From contig JAFXFN010000019.1 of assembly GCA_017520505.1 (NCBI GenBank), positions 1 to 33,352 on the forward strand: a stretch of 33,352 nucleotides of DNA, read 5' to 3'. How positions within the stretch are numbered: position 1 is the first letter of the stretch; the number at the start of each line of letters is the position of its first letter. Positions 16,139 to 24,259 of this stretch are shown here, one piece after another. The stretch is from Clostridia bacterium (GTDB lineage Bacteria; Bacillota; Clostridia; Oscillospirales; CAG-272). Both the position numbers and the translations under genes were made by a program. The notes beneath the pieces were generated by a model that worked only from the letters and a program-made list of their open reading frames with translations, did no database searches and had not been told where the DNA came from.

Positions 16139-17190
16139 ATCTTGTTTATCTCATCGCATAACACATCAAGTATTATGTCCTCTTTGTATTTACCTACGAT
16201 CGTTCCTTTTTTGAAAAGCAAAGCCTCACCGACACCACCTGCAATTCCTATATCAGCTTCTTTTGCTTCACCGGGGCCATTAACGACACAACCCATTATA
16301 GCTACATTTAAACTGCGTGACGGAGTGAGTAACGGAATTCTTTTTTCAAATTCTTCGCAGAGCGTTATCAAATCTATCTTTGTTCTTCCGCAGGTCGGGC
16401 ACGAAATAAGATTTATCTTCTTTTCAAACATTCCGAGGCTGAACAGTATTTCTCTTGCCGCACGAATTTCTTCGACGGGATCAGCGGTTAAGGAAACACG
16501 TACTGTATCACCGATACCTCGGCTTAAAAGTGCGCCGATACCAACTGAATTTTTAACTATTCCCGCATATCTCGTTCCGGCTTCCGTGACACCGAGATGA
16601 ATTGGATAATTACACTTATCCGCAATTATCTCAACAGCCTTTATCATCTTAATTGTATCGGAGGATTTGACGGATAAAACTATATCGTCAAAATCATACT
16701 TTTCAAGAAGTCCTGCGTGAAACATTGCAGATTCCGCAAGTGCTTCGGCTGTAGGCGAGCCATATTTTGCAAGTATCTCCTTTTCAAGAGATCCGCCGTT
16801 AACACCTATTCTTATCGGAACATTAGCCGCCTTCGCCGCCTGTGCTACTTGCTTAACACGATCTTCATCTCCGATATTTCCGGGGTTTATCCGTATCTTA
16901 TCGATTCCGAGTGAGATACATTCAAGTGCTATTTTATAATCAAAGTGGATATCTGCAACAAGCGGAAGATTAGGAAATTCACACTTCAGCTTATATATAT
17001 TTTTAGCTTCGGAAATATCGGGGGCAGAAACTCTCAAAATATCACAGCCTGCATTTACAAGCCGTTTTGTCTGCTCATAAAGCGCCACATAATCACCCGA
17101 GGGGGTATTTGTCATTGACTGTATTGCGATTTTTTCTTCACCGCCGATGATAATATCACCGATCTTTACTTTCTTTGCATTTCTTCTCAT
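16135..17190 (-). CDS. ispG: (E)-4-hydroxy-3-methylbut-2-enyl-diphosphate synthase
   Basis: IspG/GcpE, 351 residues, the [4Fe-4S] enzyme that reductively opens methylerythritol cyclodiphosphate to HMBPP in the MEP isoprenoid pathway, using reduced flavodoxin or ferredoxin. The TIM-barrel part holds QSMTNTPSGD (24-33) and LVADIHFDY; the cluster ligands are Cys264 and Cys267 (SCPTCGR) and Cys301 (MGCVVNGPGE), with the conserved Glu308 of that last motif. Compact two-domain bacterial form. Both ends overlap neighbours by four bases (ATGA with rseP and polC), which places it firmly in the operon. Together with dxr upstream it supplies precursors for UppS. Confidence 0.97.
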   Translation of the reverse strand: MRRNAKKVKIGDIIIGGEEKIAIQSMTNTPSGDYVALYEQTKRLVNAGCDILRVSAPDISEAKNIYKLKCEFPNLPLVADIHFDYKIALECISLGIDKIRINPGNIGDEDRVKQVAQAAKAANVPIRIGVNGGSLEKEILAKYGSPTAEALAESAMFHAGLLEKYDFDDIVLSVKSSDTIKMIKAVEIIADKCNYPIHLGVTEAGTRYAGIVKNSVGIGALLSRGIGDTVRVSLTADPVEEIRAAREILFSLGMFEKKINLISCPTCGRTKIDLITLCEEFEKRIPLLTPSRSLNVAIMGCVVNGPGEAKEADIGIAGGVGEALLFKKGTIVGKYKEDIILDVLCDEINKI

Positions 17191-18248
17191 TTTACAAACG
17201 AAATAATATCCTTAAAAGTTATTAATATCATAAACATCATAAGTATGACTATACCTGCAAAGTGCACATAGCCCTCGTATTTCGGCGGTACAGGCTTTCT
17301 TCTTATCATTTCAATGAGAATGAAAACCAGTCTTCCGCCGTCAAGTGCAGGTAACGGCAAAAGATTGAAAATGCCGAGGTTCATACTTATAAATATACAC
17401 ATATAAACAAGGTCAGGCAGACCGTTTTTCGCTGTTTGCGCAACAGCTGACGTTGCCCCTACAGGCCCCGAAAGCTGTGCCATACCGTATTTTCCCGTAA
17501 CAAGTCCCGTGAGTGAATCCCAAATTATTTCAATGGTGTTAAACGCTGAGGAAAAGCCGTATGAAATTACATTTGAAAAATTCTTTTCAAGCGGTGCAAC
17601 GCTGAAAAACATTTCACCGTATGTCAGTCCGTCCTGCTCCTTTGTCGGGAATACGACGTCATTCAAAATAATTTCTTCACCGTTTCGTATAACGGTAATA
17701 TCAACAGGCTCTGCACACTTATCAAAAACAGTGTACAATAGATCTTGTGTGTAACGTACACCCTTACCGTCTATTTCCTTGATCGTATCACCGATCATAA
17801 ATCCAGACGAATCGGCAAATTCTTTGTAATTATCATTAAACTTCGATACCGTTGTTCCGCCTATATTGAAAGCTACAGCAACAAGAATAACCATAAGAAT
17901 TATGCCTGTGATTATGTTTGTAAGCGCACCTGCAGAAACGATTATGAATCTTTGCCATGCCGGCTTTTTATTCAAAGCATTTTCGTCGTCGGATTCTTCG
18001 TCTTCTCCGACCATACTTACAAATCCACCGATAGGCAAAAGCCGAAGTGAATAAAGTATCTCTGTCTTTTTGCTTCTGTAATTTACAATTTTAGGCCCCA
18101 TTCCTATTGAAAACTCATTGATAGAAACGTGGAAAATACGTGCGGTTATATAGTGTCCGAACTCATGTATGAAAATGAGTATTCCGAATACAAGAATCGC
18201 AAGAAGAATATAAAGAATATTAGATAAAATGTTTATAGTAATTACCAA
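17187..18248 (-). CDS. rseP: RIP metalloprotease RseP (site-2 protease)
   Basis: An intramembrane zinc protease of family M50, about 353 residues. The zinc motif HEFGH (28-32) lies in the first membrane helix, a PDZ domain spans about 130-215 (GFMIGDTIKEIDGKGV), and the third zinc ligand motif LLPLPALDGGRL is near residue 300 before the last helix. In Firmicutes such proteases cleave anti-sigma factors, signal peptide remnants and other membrane substrates. The first canonical start is TTG at 18248, but AAAGG is only one base from it. ATT at 18242, seven bases from AAAGG, shares its A with the dxr TAA stop; that start would give 351 residues. It is coupled to dxr in front and ispG behind. Confidence 0.95.
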   Translation of the reverse strand: MVITINILSNILYILLAILVFGILIFIHEFGHYITARIFHVSINEFSIGMGPKIVNYRSKKTEILYSLRLLPIGGFVSMVGEDEESDDENALNKKPAWQRFIIVSAGALTNIITGIILMVILVAVAFNIGGTTVSKFNDNYKEFADSSGFMIGDTIKEIDGKGVRYTQDLLYTVFDKCAEPVDITVIRNGEEIILNDVVFPTKEQDGLTYGEMFFSVAPLEKNFSNVISYGFSSAFNTIEIIWDSLTGLVTGKYGMAQLSGPVGATSAVAQTAKNGLPDLVYMCIFISMNLGIFNLLPLPALDGGRLVFILIEMIRRKPVPPKYEGYVHFAGIVILMMFMILITFKDIISFVK

Positions 18249-19408
18249 GCCTTTCTGTCATACAGATCCATTGTCAGATCTCTTGCATCTTTATCACACG
18301 AAAGAATGTCATCAAGTGTGGGGTTCTCGATATTTTTATAATTATTAACTACTGCGCTGACGAGTCTCGGAATATCTGTGAATCTTATCTTTTCCTTAAG
18401 GAAAAGTCCTGCGGCAATTTCATTTGATGCGTTGTAAACACAAGGCATAACACCGCCTTTTTGCGCAGCAAATTCAGCAAGCGGAAGCATAGTAAACACA
18501 TCTTTATCGGGCTTGGCAAACGTAAGTGAGCGAAGAGACGTAAAATCTATAGGCTTTACGACACCGTCAACCCTATCGGGATATGTCAGCGCATATTTAG
18601 CAGGATACCGCATATCGGGAACGCCAAGCTGTGCGATAACGCTGTTATCTTTATATTCCACCATCGAGTGAATTATGCTCTGACGGTGAATTATTACTTC
18701 AATTTCATCAAGACTTACGTCAAACAGCTTCATCGCCTCGATTATTTCAAGTCCCTTATTTGCAAGGCTTGCAGAATCCACAGTTATTTTCTTGCCCATA
18801 TTCCAAGTTGGATGAGCAAGTGCATCTGAAAGCGTTACGTTTTCAAGCTGTTCTTTTGTGTAGCCGAAAAAAGGACCTCCCGAAGCCGTCAGAAGTATTC
18901 TTTTAACTTCCCTTTTTTCACCGTTATTCAAACATTGATGAATTGCACAGTGCTCGCTGTCAACGGGCAGTATCTTACCGCCGTGTTTTTTTGCAGTTTC
19001 GTTAACAATATCACCTGCACACACCATGCTTTCCTTGTTGGCAAGCGCAAGCGTTTTTCCTGCTCTCAAAGCGTAAATCGTTGGAAGCAAACCGTTTTTT
19101 CCCGATATTGAATTAAAAACAATATCGCAACTTGTGTCAGCTGCGATATTGCAAACACTTTCATACCCGGAAACAATTTTGCAGTTTGTGTCAGCGACAG
19201 ATACCGTCAGACTTTTTGCCGCATCCTCGTTTACAACAGCGCAAACGGTGGGTGAAAACCTTCTTATCTGTTCTTCAAGAAGCTTCACGTTTCCGAATGC
19301 CGCCAAAGCCTTTACTCTGACACCGAAATGATCTGCCACCTCTGCCGTCTGTGTTCCGACAGAGCCGGTAGATCCAAGTATTACAATGCTTTTTTCGTTT
19401 ATATTCAT
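18242..19408 (-). CDS. dxr: 1-deoxy-D-xylulose 5-phosphate reductoisomerase
   Basis: Dxr/IspC, 388 residues, converts DXP to methylerythritol phosphate with NADPH, the committed step of the MEP pathway. Visible are the nucleotide-binding GSTGSVGTQT near the start, the metal/substrate region PVDSEHCAIHQCL, TASGGPFFG, and HPTWNMGKKITVDSASLANKGLE with the conserved Trp of the flexible loop. The frame is open to an ATG at 19429, but the ATG at 19408 overlaps the cdsA stop as ATGA and fits the family start (MNINEKSIVILGSTG), so I use it. The 3' end runs into the rseP start region. Confidence 0.97.
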   Translation of the reverse strand: MNINEKSIVILGSTGSVGTQTAEVADHFGVRVKALAAFGNVKLLEEQIRRFSPTVCAVVNEDAAKSLTVSVADTNCKIVSGYESVCNIAADTSCDIVFNSISGKNGLLPTIYALRAGKTLALANKESMVCAGDIVNETAKKHGGKILPVDSEHCAIHQCLNNGEKREVKRILLTASGGPFFGYTKEQLENVTLSDALAHPTWNMGKKITVDSASLANKGLEIIEAMKLFDVSLDEIEVIIHRQSIIHSMVEYKDNSVIAQLGVPDMRYPAKYALTYPDRVDGVVKPIDFTSLRSLTFAKPDKDVFTMLPLAEFAAQKGGVMPCVYNASNEIAAGLFLKEKIRFTDIPRLVSAVVNNYKNIENPTLDDILSCDKDARDLTMDLYDRKAW

Positions 19409-20244
19409 ATCAAACTCATTACTCCGCATACTATGCTCAAAAACAGAGATACAGCGATAATACTGTCAAATCTGTCAAGTATGCCGCCATGTCCGGGCAA
19501 AAGCTTTCCAAAATCCTTTATTCCGAATTTTCTCTTCACAAGCGACATAAGTAAATCGCCTATCTGTGATACGATTGAAGCAAACGGCGCCATAACAATT
19601 AAAAATATGTACTGAGTTGCGGTAAGCTCCAATACTAACACGCTGTAAAGCACGAAGCATACAATATTTCCCACCGTTCCGCCGATAGCGCCTTCAACCG
19701 TCTTTTTAGGTGACACATCCGGTATGAGCTTATGCTTACCGAAAAGCATACCGCTGAAATACGCAAATATATCGGTTGACCAAGCGGCAACGAATATAAG
19801 CGGATAAAATACAGCACCGTCGTTCATATCTCTTATAAGAATGACAGAAGACAGTCCGCACACCGCATATACACACATAAGTGATGAAAACGATGCTTTT
19901 ATTATATCAATTTTTCCCTTTGAAAATACAGATATAACAAATGATACAAAAATATATATCAAGACTATGCAAACGCAAAGCTTTACGCTGTCAACCGATA
20001 AATTAAACAGCTTTTCTGCCCTTATTGCAAAAGGAATCAAAGCCGCCATTATATACGCAGGAACAGCGACGGCATTATTCTTCAGTTCATCTGTACACTT
20101 GAGAAACTCATACACCGCAACGACGGAAAGAGCCGCCATAAATATATTGAATACGACCGTATCCGAATATATGAGTATCGGCAATATCAATATAAGTCCG
20201 ATAATTGCAGTAATTATTCTTGTACGCAAAAGAAATTCTCCCAA
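19405..20244 (-). CDS. cdsA: Phosphatidate cytidylyltransferase
   Basis: CdsA, 279 residues, makes CDP-diacylglycerol from phosphatidate and CTP at the membrane, the branch point for all acidic phospholipids including the cardiolipin made by the gene at 29661. About seven to eight membrane segments. The C-terminal signature is SDIFAYFSGMLFGKH, VSPKKTVEG and SQIGDLLMSLVKR...KDFGKLLPGHGGILDRFDS. The start is TTG at 20244, directly after the uppS TGA, with GGAG five bases away. A second TTG at 20229 would give MRTRIITAIIG, which fits the family even better and has GGGAG about nine bases upstream; both are plausible. It overlaps dxr by ATGA. Confidence 0.96.
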   Translation of the reverse strand: MGEFLLRTRIITAIIGLILILPILIYSDTVVFNIFMAALSVVAVYEFLKCTDELKNNAVAVPAYIMAALIPFAIRAEKLFNLSVDSVKLCVCIVLIYIFVSFVISVFSKGKIDIIKASFSSLMCVYAVCGLSSVILIRDMNDGAVFYPLIFVAAWSTDIFAYFSGMLFGKHKLIPDVSPKKTVEGAIGGTVGNIVCFVLYSVLVLELTATQYIFLIVMAPFASIVSQIGDLLMSLVKRKFGIKDFGKLLPGHGGILDRFDSIIAVSLFLSIVCGVMSLI

Positions 20245-20934
20245 TCAAACTCCGCCATAGCGGCGGTTTCTATTTTTAAATGCATTTACGGCATCATCTA
20301 CATCCTTCGGCGAAAGATCGGGCCACAGAATATCTGTAAAATAAAGCTCCGAATAAGCACTCTGCCACATCAGAAAATTAGATATTCTGTATTCTCCTCC
20401 CGTTCTCACGATAAGATCAGGCATAGGAGAATCCTTTGTATAAAGTCTTGCAGATATATCATCCTCTGTTATGGTTGTGATTCCGTCTTTTATGCATTCG
20501 TTTACAGCGTTCACTATTTCGTCACGGCCGCCGTAATTGATACCAATGTTAAGAATATACTTGTTGTTCTTCGAATCATTCTCTGTTTTTTCCATCCTCT
20601 CACGAAGCTCGGGCGGAAAAACACTTTTATTTCCGAGAAAAATTATTCTTATGTCCTTTTCCATCATCTCTTTGATAGCAAAATCAAGATACTGATTAAA
20701 CAAGGACATAATAGCTTTTACTTCATTCTCAGGTCTTTTCCAGTTTTCTGTAGAAAAGGCATAAACGGTAACAGCCTCGACCTCAAGCTCACGGCAGTAT
20801 TCAACGATCTTTCGAAACGTCTCAGCACCGACCTTGTGCCCGTATTCACGAGGCATCAGGCGCTTTTTAGCCCATCTGCCGTTACCGTCCATAATAAAAG
20901 CAATATGTTTGAGTTGTTTTGCTTTATCAGCCAT
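20245..20934 (-). CDS. uppS: Isoprenyl (undecaprenyl) diphosphate synthase
   Basis: UppS, 229 residues, adds eight isopentenyl units in cis to farnesyl diphosphate to give undecaprenyl diphosphate, the lipid carrier for peptidoglycan. The cis-prenyltransferase motifs are HIAFIMDGNGRWAKKR (11-26, with the catalytic Asp), YGHKVGAE, AFSTENWKRP, RTGGEYRISNFL and the final SELYFTDILWPD. Length is close to the family norm of 240-250. ATG 20934 shares one base with the frr stop (TGATG) and has GGAG five bases upstream. Its isoprenoid precursors come from dxr and ispG in the same operon, and its product serves the cell wall enzymes MurB and PBP. Confidence 0.97.
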   Translation of the reverse strand: MADKAKQLKHIAFIMDGNGRWAKKRLMPREYGHKVGAETFRKIVEYCRELEVEAVTVYAFSTENWKRPENEVKAIMSLFNQYLDFAIKEMMEKDIRIIFLGNKSVFPPELRERMEKTENDSKNNKYILNIGINYGGRDEIVNAVNECIKDGITTITEDDISARLYTKDSPMPDLIVRTGGEYRISNFLMWQSAYSELYFTDILWPDLSPKDVDDAVNAFKNRNRRYGGV

Positions 20935-21488
20935 CAGATCTCCATAATTTCCTTGGATTTAGCGTTTGTAATAACGTCGATCTCTTTGATATATTTATCT
21001 GTGAGATCCTGAATAGCCTTATCAGACTGCTTGAGCTCGTCTTCTGTCATTTCGTTGTTCTTCTTCATTGCCTTGCTCTTGTCGTTTGCATCACGGCGGA
21101 TGTTACGGATAGCAACCTTTGCATCCTCACCCATTTTTGCAACCTGTTTTGTAAGAGCCTTTCTTGATTCCTCTGTAAGCGCAGGGAAAACAAGACGGAT
21201 GCACTTACCGTCATTCTGGGGGTTGATACCGATATCAGCTACCTGAATAGCCTTTTCAATGTTCTTGAGTGTGGAAGCATCCCAAGGAGAGATAGTGATA
21301 GTTCTTGCATCAATGCACTTTACTTCTGCCATTGACTGGATCTGTGTGGGTGAGCCGTAGTAATCAACCGTTACCTTATCAAGAACGGCGGGAGTTGCTC
21401 TGCCTGCTCTTACAGTTGTAAGCTCATAGTTATAAGCTGCCAAAGACTTTTTCATTCTTTCTTCATATTCTTTTACTTCGAGTTTCAT
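20934..21488 (-). CDS. frr: Ribosome recycling factor
   Basis: RRF, 184 residues, the usual 185. With EF-G it splits the post-termination ribosome. The conserved block is VRAGRATPAVLDKVTVDYYGSPT (26-48), then the ARTITISPWD strand, the QNDGKCIRLVFPALTEE region and the long C-terminal helix (VAIRNIRRDAND and following). ATG 21488 has AAGGAGAAAG upstream. It sits 16 bases after pyrH and is coupled to uppS. Confidence 0.98.
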   Translation of the reverse strand: MKLEVKEYEERMKKSLAAYNYELTTVRAGRATPAVLDKVTVDYYGSPTQIQSMAEVKCIDARTITISPWDASTLKNIEKAIQVADIGINPQNDGKCIRLVFPALTEESRKALTKQVAKMGEDAKVAIRNIRRDANDKSKAMKKNNEMTEDELKQSDKAIQDLTDKYIKEIDVITNAKSKEIMEI

Positions 21489-21504
21489 TTTTCTTTCTCC
21501 TTAA

Positions 21505-22230
21505 TCAGTTGTTTATTATTGTGCCTATGTCTTCTCCACAAGCAGCTTTTATTATATTTTGGGGATCATCAAGTGCGAAAAGTAATATGGGAAGATCGTT
21601 TTCCATTGCAAGACAAGTGGATGCAGGGTCTGTCGCTTTAAGATTCTTTTCAAGAACCTCGGCAAATGTCAGCTTGTCATACTTCTTCGCAGTTTTATCA
21701 ATTCTCGGATCGGCTGTATATATACCGTCGATATTCTTTGCCAAAAATGCAATGTCCGCTTTAATTTCAAGTGCACGGAGTATTGCGCCTGTATCCGTTG
21801 TGAAGAACGGATTTCCTGTTCCCCCGCCTAAAATAACAGCAGAACCGCTTTCAAGAGCTGCTATTGCATCACGTGATGTAAAGAGCTTTGCAAGCTTATT
21901 CATTTCAAACGCAGACATAACCACGGAGTTAACACCCTCTTTTTTAAGTGACTGCTCAAATGCGATACAGTTCATCATCGTGGCGAGCATTCCCATATCA
22001 TCTGCTCTTGTTCTGTCGAAGCTTACACCGTTTTTAGCACCTCTCCAGATGTTACCGCCGCCGATAAGTACAGCAACCTGAACGCCTGAATCAACGAGCT
22101 GCTTTACAACACCGCTGATGTTGGCAAGCACGTCAAAATTGAGTATTCCGTCGTTCTCTGCTCCGTTGCCGAGCGCTTCGCCCGATAGCTTGATAAGTAT
22201 TCTTTTATAAACAGGTTTCATAATAGACAC
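21505..22230 (-). CDS. pyrH: UMP kinase
   Basis: PyrH, 241 residues, phosphorylates UMP to UDP and is the first gene of the long operon after the tsf terminator. It shows the amino-acid-kinase fold with KLSGEALG (14-21), the VAVLIGGGNIWRG motif, DMGMLATMMN, GGTGNPFFTTDTGA and the DGIYTADPR segment. The first start is GTG 22230, with GGG five to six bases away; ATG at 22221 is the alternative and gives the more usual family beginning. A good sigma-A promoter lies about 40-70 bases upstream. Activity in the family is controlled by GTP and UTP. Confidence 0.97.
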   Translation of the reverse strand: MSIMKPVYKRILIKLSGEALGNGAENDGILNFDVLANISGVVKQLVDSGVQVAVLIGGGNIWRGAKNGVSFDRTRADDMGMLATMMNCIAFEQSLKKEGVNSVVMSAFEMNKLAKLFTSRDAIAALESGSAVILGGGTGNPFFTTDTGAILRALEIKADIAFLAKNIDGIYTADPRIDKTAKKYDKLTFAEVLEKNLKATDPASTCLAMENDLPILLFALDDPQNIIKAACGEDIGTIINN

Positions 22231-22269
22231 TTTTTCCCTTATAATTTTATTTTATATTCTAACTCAAAG

Positions 22270-22298
22270 ATTTTAACCTGTATTGATAAAATTGTAAA
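22270..22298 (-). promoter_or_regulatory. Sigma-A promoter of the pyrH-polC operon
   Basis: Minus strand: -35 TTTACA (22293-22298), 17-base spacer, -10 TAAAAT (22270-22275). It is located between the tsf terminator and pyrH, so the operon is separately initiated. Confidence 0.72.
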
Positions 22299-22315
22299 CA
22301 GAGTAAAAATGAGCA

Positions 22316-22354
22316 AAAGAAAACACGGCATACACATAATGTGTACACCGTGTT
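22316..22354 (-). terminator. Terminator of rpsB-tsf
   Basis: AACACGG (22322-22328) pairs with CCGTGTT (22348-22354); inside, TACACAT (22331-22337) pairs with ATGTGTA (22339-22345). On the minus strand TTCTTTT follows. It lies 12 bases after the tsf stop. Confidence 0.85.
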
Positions 22355-22366
22355 GATTTCATAAGA

Positions 22367-23299
22367 TTAACCCTTAACGAGCTTTTCGATCTCAGCTGCG
22401 AAGTCATCTTCGCGCTTAGCAATACCTTCGCCTTTTTCGTACTTAACGAAAGCAGCAACGGAAAGATCAGCGCCGATTTCCTTTGCAACGGATTCTACGT
22501 ACTTACCTACTGTGAAGGAATCGTCCTTAACGTAAGCCTGGAACAACAAGCAGTTGTTGTCATAGAACTTACCGAGCTTACCTGCAGCCATCTTATCAAG
22601 GATAGCTTCGGGCTTGGAAGCGTTCTTGGGATCGTTCTTGATCTGTGTAAGAATGATTTCCTTTTCGTTTTCGATAACGGATTCGGGAACATCTTCCTTA
22701 GCAAGATATGAAGGAGACATAGCTGCGATCTGAAGTGCAACGTTCTTTGCACATTCTGCAACTGCATCTTTCTTTGCAACGTCGTCAGCGCAATCCATCT
22801 TAACGATAACGCCTGTAGCGCCCTTACCGTGGATGTATGTTGTTACGTTGCCTTCAACAACTACGAAACGGCGGATGTTCATGTTTTCGCCGATAGTGAA
22901 GATCTTGTCCTTGAGGGAAGCTTCGACTGTGAATTCGGAACCAACCATAGGAAGAGCGAGAAGTTCTTCGATAGTTGCGGGCTTGTTAGCGAGAATTGTC
23001 TTTTCGATGTCCTTAACGAAAGCAACGAATGTTTCGTTCTTAGCAACGAAGTCTGTTTCTGCGTTAACTTCGATCATAACAGCAGTCTTTCCGTCTTCGC
23101 TTACCATGATATCAACGATACCTTCAGCAGCTATACGGTCTGCCTTCTTTGCAGCAACAGCAAGTCCCTTTTCACGGAGATACTTGATAGCGCCTTCAAC
23201 ATCACCGTCGGCAGCGTCAAGTGCCTTTTTGCACTCCATCATGCCGCAGTTTGTCTTTGCTCTGAGGTCTGCAACGTCTTTAGCTGTAAATTTAGCCAT
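22367..23299 (-). CDS. tsf: Translation elongation factor Ts
   Basis: EF-Ts, 310 residues, the nucleotide exchange factor for EF-Tu. The N-terminal UBA-like helical part reads LRAKTNCGMMECKKALDAADGD (13-34), and the core contact TDFVAKNETF lies about residue 81. The two core subdomains are complete, and length is near the family norm of about 290-310. GGAGG precedes ATG 23299 by eight bases. It follows rpsB by 16 bases, shares its promoter, and is ended by a terminator. Its codons are strongly biased, as expected for an abundant protein. Confidence 0.98.
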   Translation of the reverse strand: MAKFTAKDVADLRAKTNCGMMECKKALDAADGDVEGAIKYLREKGLAVAAKKADRIAAEGIVDIMVSEDGKTAVMIEVNAETDFVAKNETFVAFVKDIEKTILANKPATIEELLALPMVGSEFTVEASLKDKIFTIGENMNIRRFVVVEGNVTTYIHGKGATGVIVKMDCADDVAKKDAVAECAKNVALQIAAMSPSYLAKEDVPESVIENEKEIILTQIKNDPKNASKPEAILDKMAAGKLGKFYDNNCLLFQAYVKDDSFTVGKYVESVAKEIGADLSVAAFVKYEKGEGIAKREDDFAAEIEKLVKG

Positions 23300-23315
23300 T
23301 ATATTATCCTCCGAA

Positions 23316-24062
23316 TTATTCGTTTGTTTCTTCTACTTCAACAGCTGCTTCTTCAGCGGGAGCTTCAGCTTCGAAAGCTTCGCCCTGCTTGCCTTCGATA
23401 ACAGCATCAGCGAGTACCGAGCTTATAAGCTTGATAGCTCTGATAGCGTCGTCGTTACCGGGAATGATGTAATCTGCATCATCGGGATCGCAGTTAGTGT
23501 CTACGATAGCAACAACGGGGATGCCGAGGTTCTTAGCTTCTGCAACAGCGTTCTTTTCCTTCTTGGGGTCAACTATGAAAATGGCATCGGGAAGCTCTGT
23601 CATTTCCTTGATACCGCCGTAGTTGCGTTCAAGGTCAGCAATTTCCTTGTTGAGAGCAGCTGCTTCCTTCTTGGGAAGAAGATCAAATGTGCCGTCAGCT
23701 CTCATCTTTTCGAGGCTGATAAGACGGTTGATGCTCTTCTTGATTGTTTTGAAGTTTGTAAGCATACCGCCGGGCCAACGCTCGTTTACAAAGTACATAC
23801 CGCATCTGGATGCTTCTTCCTTGATGGCGTCAGCAGCCTGCTTCTTTGTACCTACGAAAAGGATGTTCTTTCCTTCTTCAGAGAGTGAACGTACGTACAT
23901 ATACGCTTCTTCAAACTTCTTAACGGTCTTCTGCAAGTCGATGATGTAGATACCGTTTCTTTCTGTGAAGATGTACTCAGCCATTTTGGGGTTCCATCTT
24001 CTTGTGTGGTGTCCGAAGTGAACACCTGCTTCAAGCAACTGCTTGATTGTGATAACAGACAT
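23316..24062 (-). CDS. rpsB: 30S ribosomal protein S2
   Basis: Ribosomal protein S2, 248 residues. It starts [19 protein letters not shown], followed by the highly conserved [13 protein letters not shown], then [15 protein letters not shown] and the C-terminal GNDDAIRAI block; a short acidic Glu/Ala-rich tail follows. The frame is open to 24122, but the ATG at 24062 has a perfect AAGGAGG five bases upstream and is the family start. It heads the rpsB-tsf transcript with a consensus promoter and a structured leader; S2 expression in bacteria is commonly under feedback through its own leader, so that is plausible here. Confidence 0.98.
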   Translation of the reverse strand: MSVITIKQLLEAGVHFGHHTRRWNPKMAEYIFTERNGIYIIDLQKTVKKFEEAYMYVRSLSEEGKNILFVGTKKQAADAIKEEASRCGMYFVNERWPGGMLTNFKTIKKSINRLISLEKMRADGTFDLLPKKEAAALNKEIADLERNYGGIKEMTELPDAIFIVDPKKEKNAVAEAKNLGIPVVAIVDTNCDPDDADYIIPGNDDAIRAIKLISSVLADAVIEGKQGEAFEAEAPAEEAAVEVEETNE

Positions 24063-24086
24063 AATGTCCTCCTTGGTTTTTTCCTC

Positions 24087-24142
24087 CATCTCAAAACCCC
24101 TGTGCGAGTGCCGAAGCACCACCGGGCACAGCTTATGAGATG
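24087..24142 (-). promoter_or_regulatory. Structured 5' leader of rpsB (possible S2 autoregulatory element)
   Basis: Three nested stems are visible on the minus strand. The outer CATCTCA/TGAGATG pairs 24136-24142 with 24087-24093. The middle CTGTGC/GCACAG pairs 24126-24131 with 24100-24105. The inner GTGC-TTCG-GCAC (24108-24119) carries a cUUCGg tetraloop. Another small hairpin (CGCATT/AATGCG) is near the transcription start. The element ends about 18 bases before the Shine-Dalgarno. Regulation by S2 is inferred from position and known r-protein leaders. Confidence 0.65.
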
Positions 24143-24179
24143 TGCGGATTTTTATAGTCGCATTTCAATGCGCCGAATA

Positions 24180-24208
24180 ATAATAGCATAAAATACATAT
24201 ATTGTCAA
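24180..24208 (-). promoter_or_regulatory. Sigma-A promoter of rpsB-tsf
   Basis: Minus strand: -35 TTGACA (24203-24208), 17-base spacer, -10 TATTAT (24180-24185). The start is near 24173, leaving a leader of about 110 bases. The -35 lies inside a short palindrome at 24201-24216. Confidence 0.88.
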
Positions 24209-24259
24209 CTGACAATGCAGAATTTTATTTAAATGTTTATTAAAAATTAACAATTACTA

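Noticed and set aside
24063..24122. Longer N-terminus for S2
   Set aside because: The ATG at 24062 has a perfect AAGGAGG, and the extra codons lie in the structured leader.
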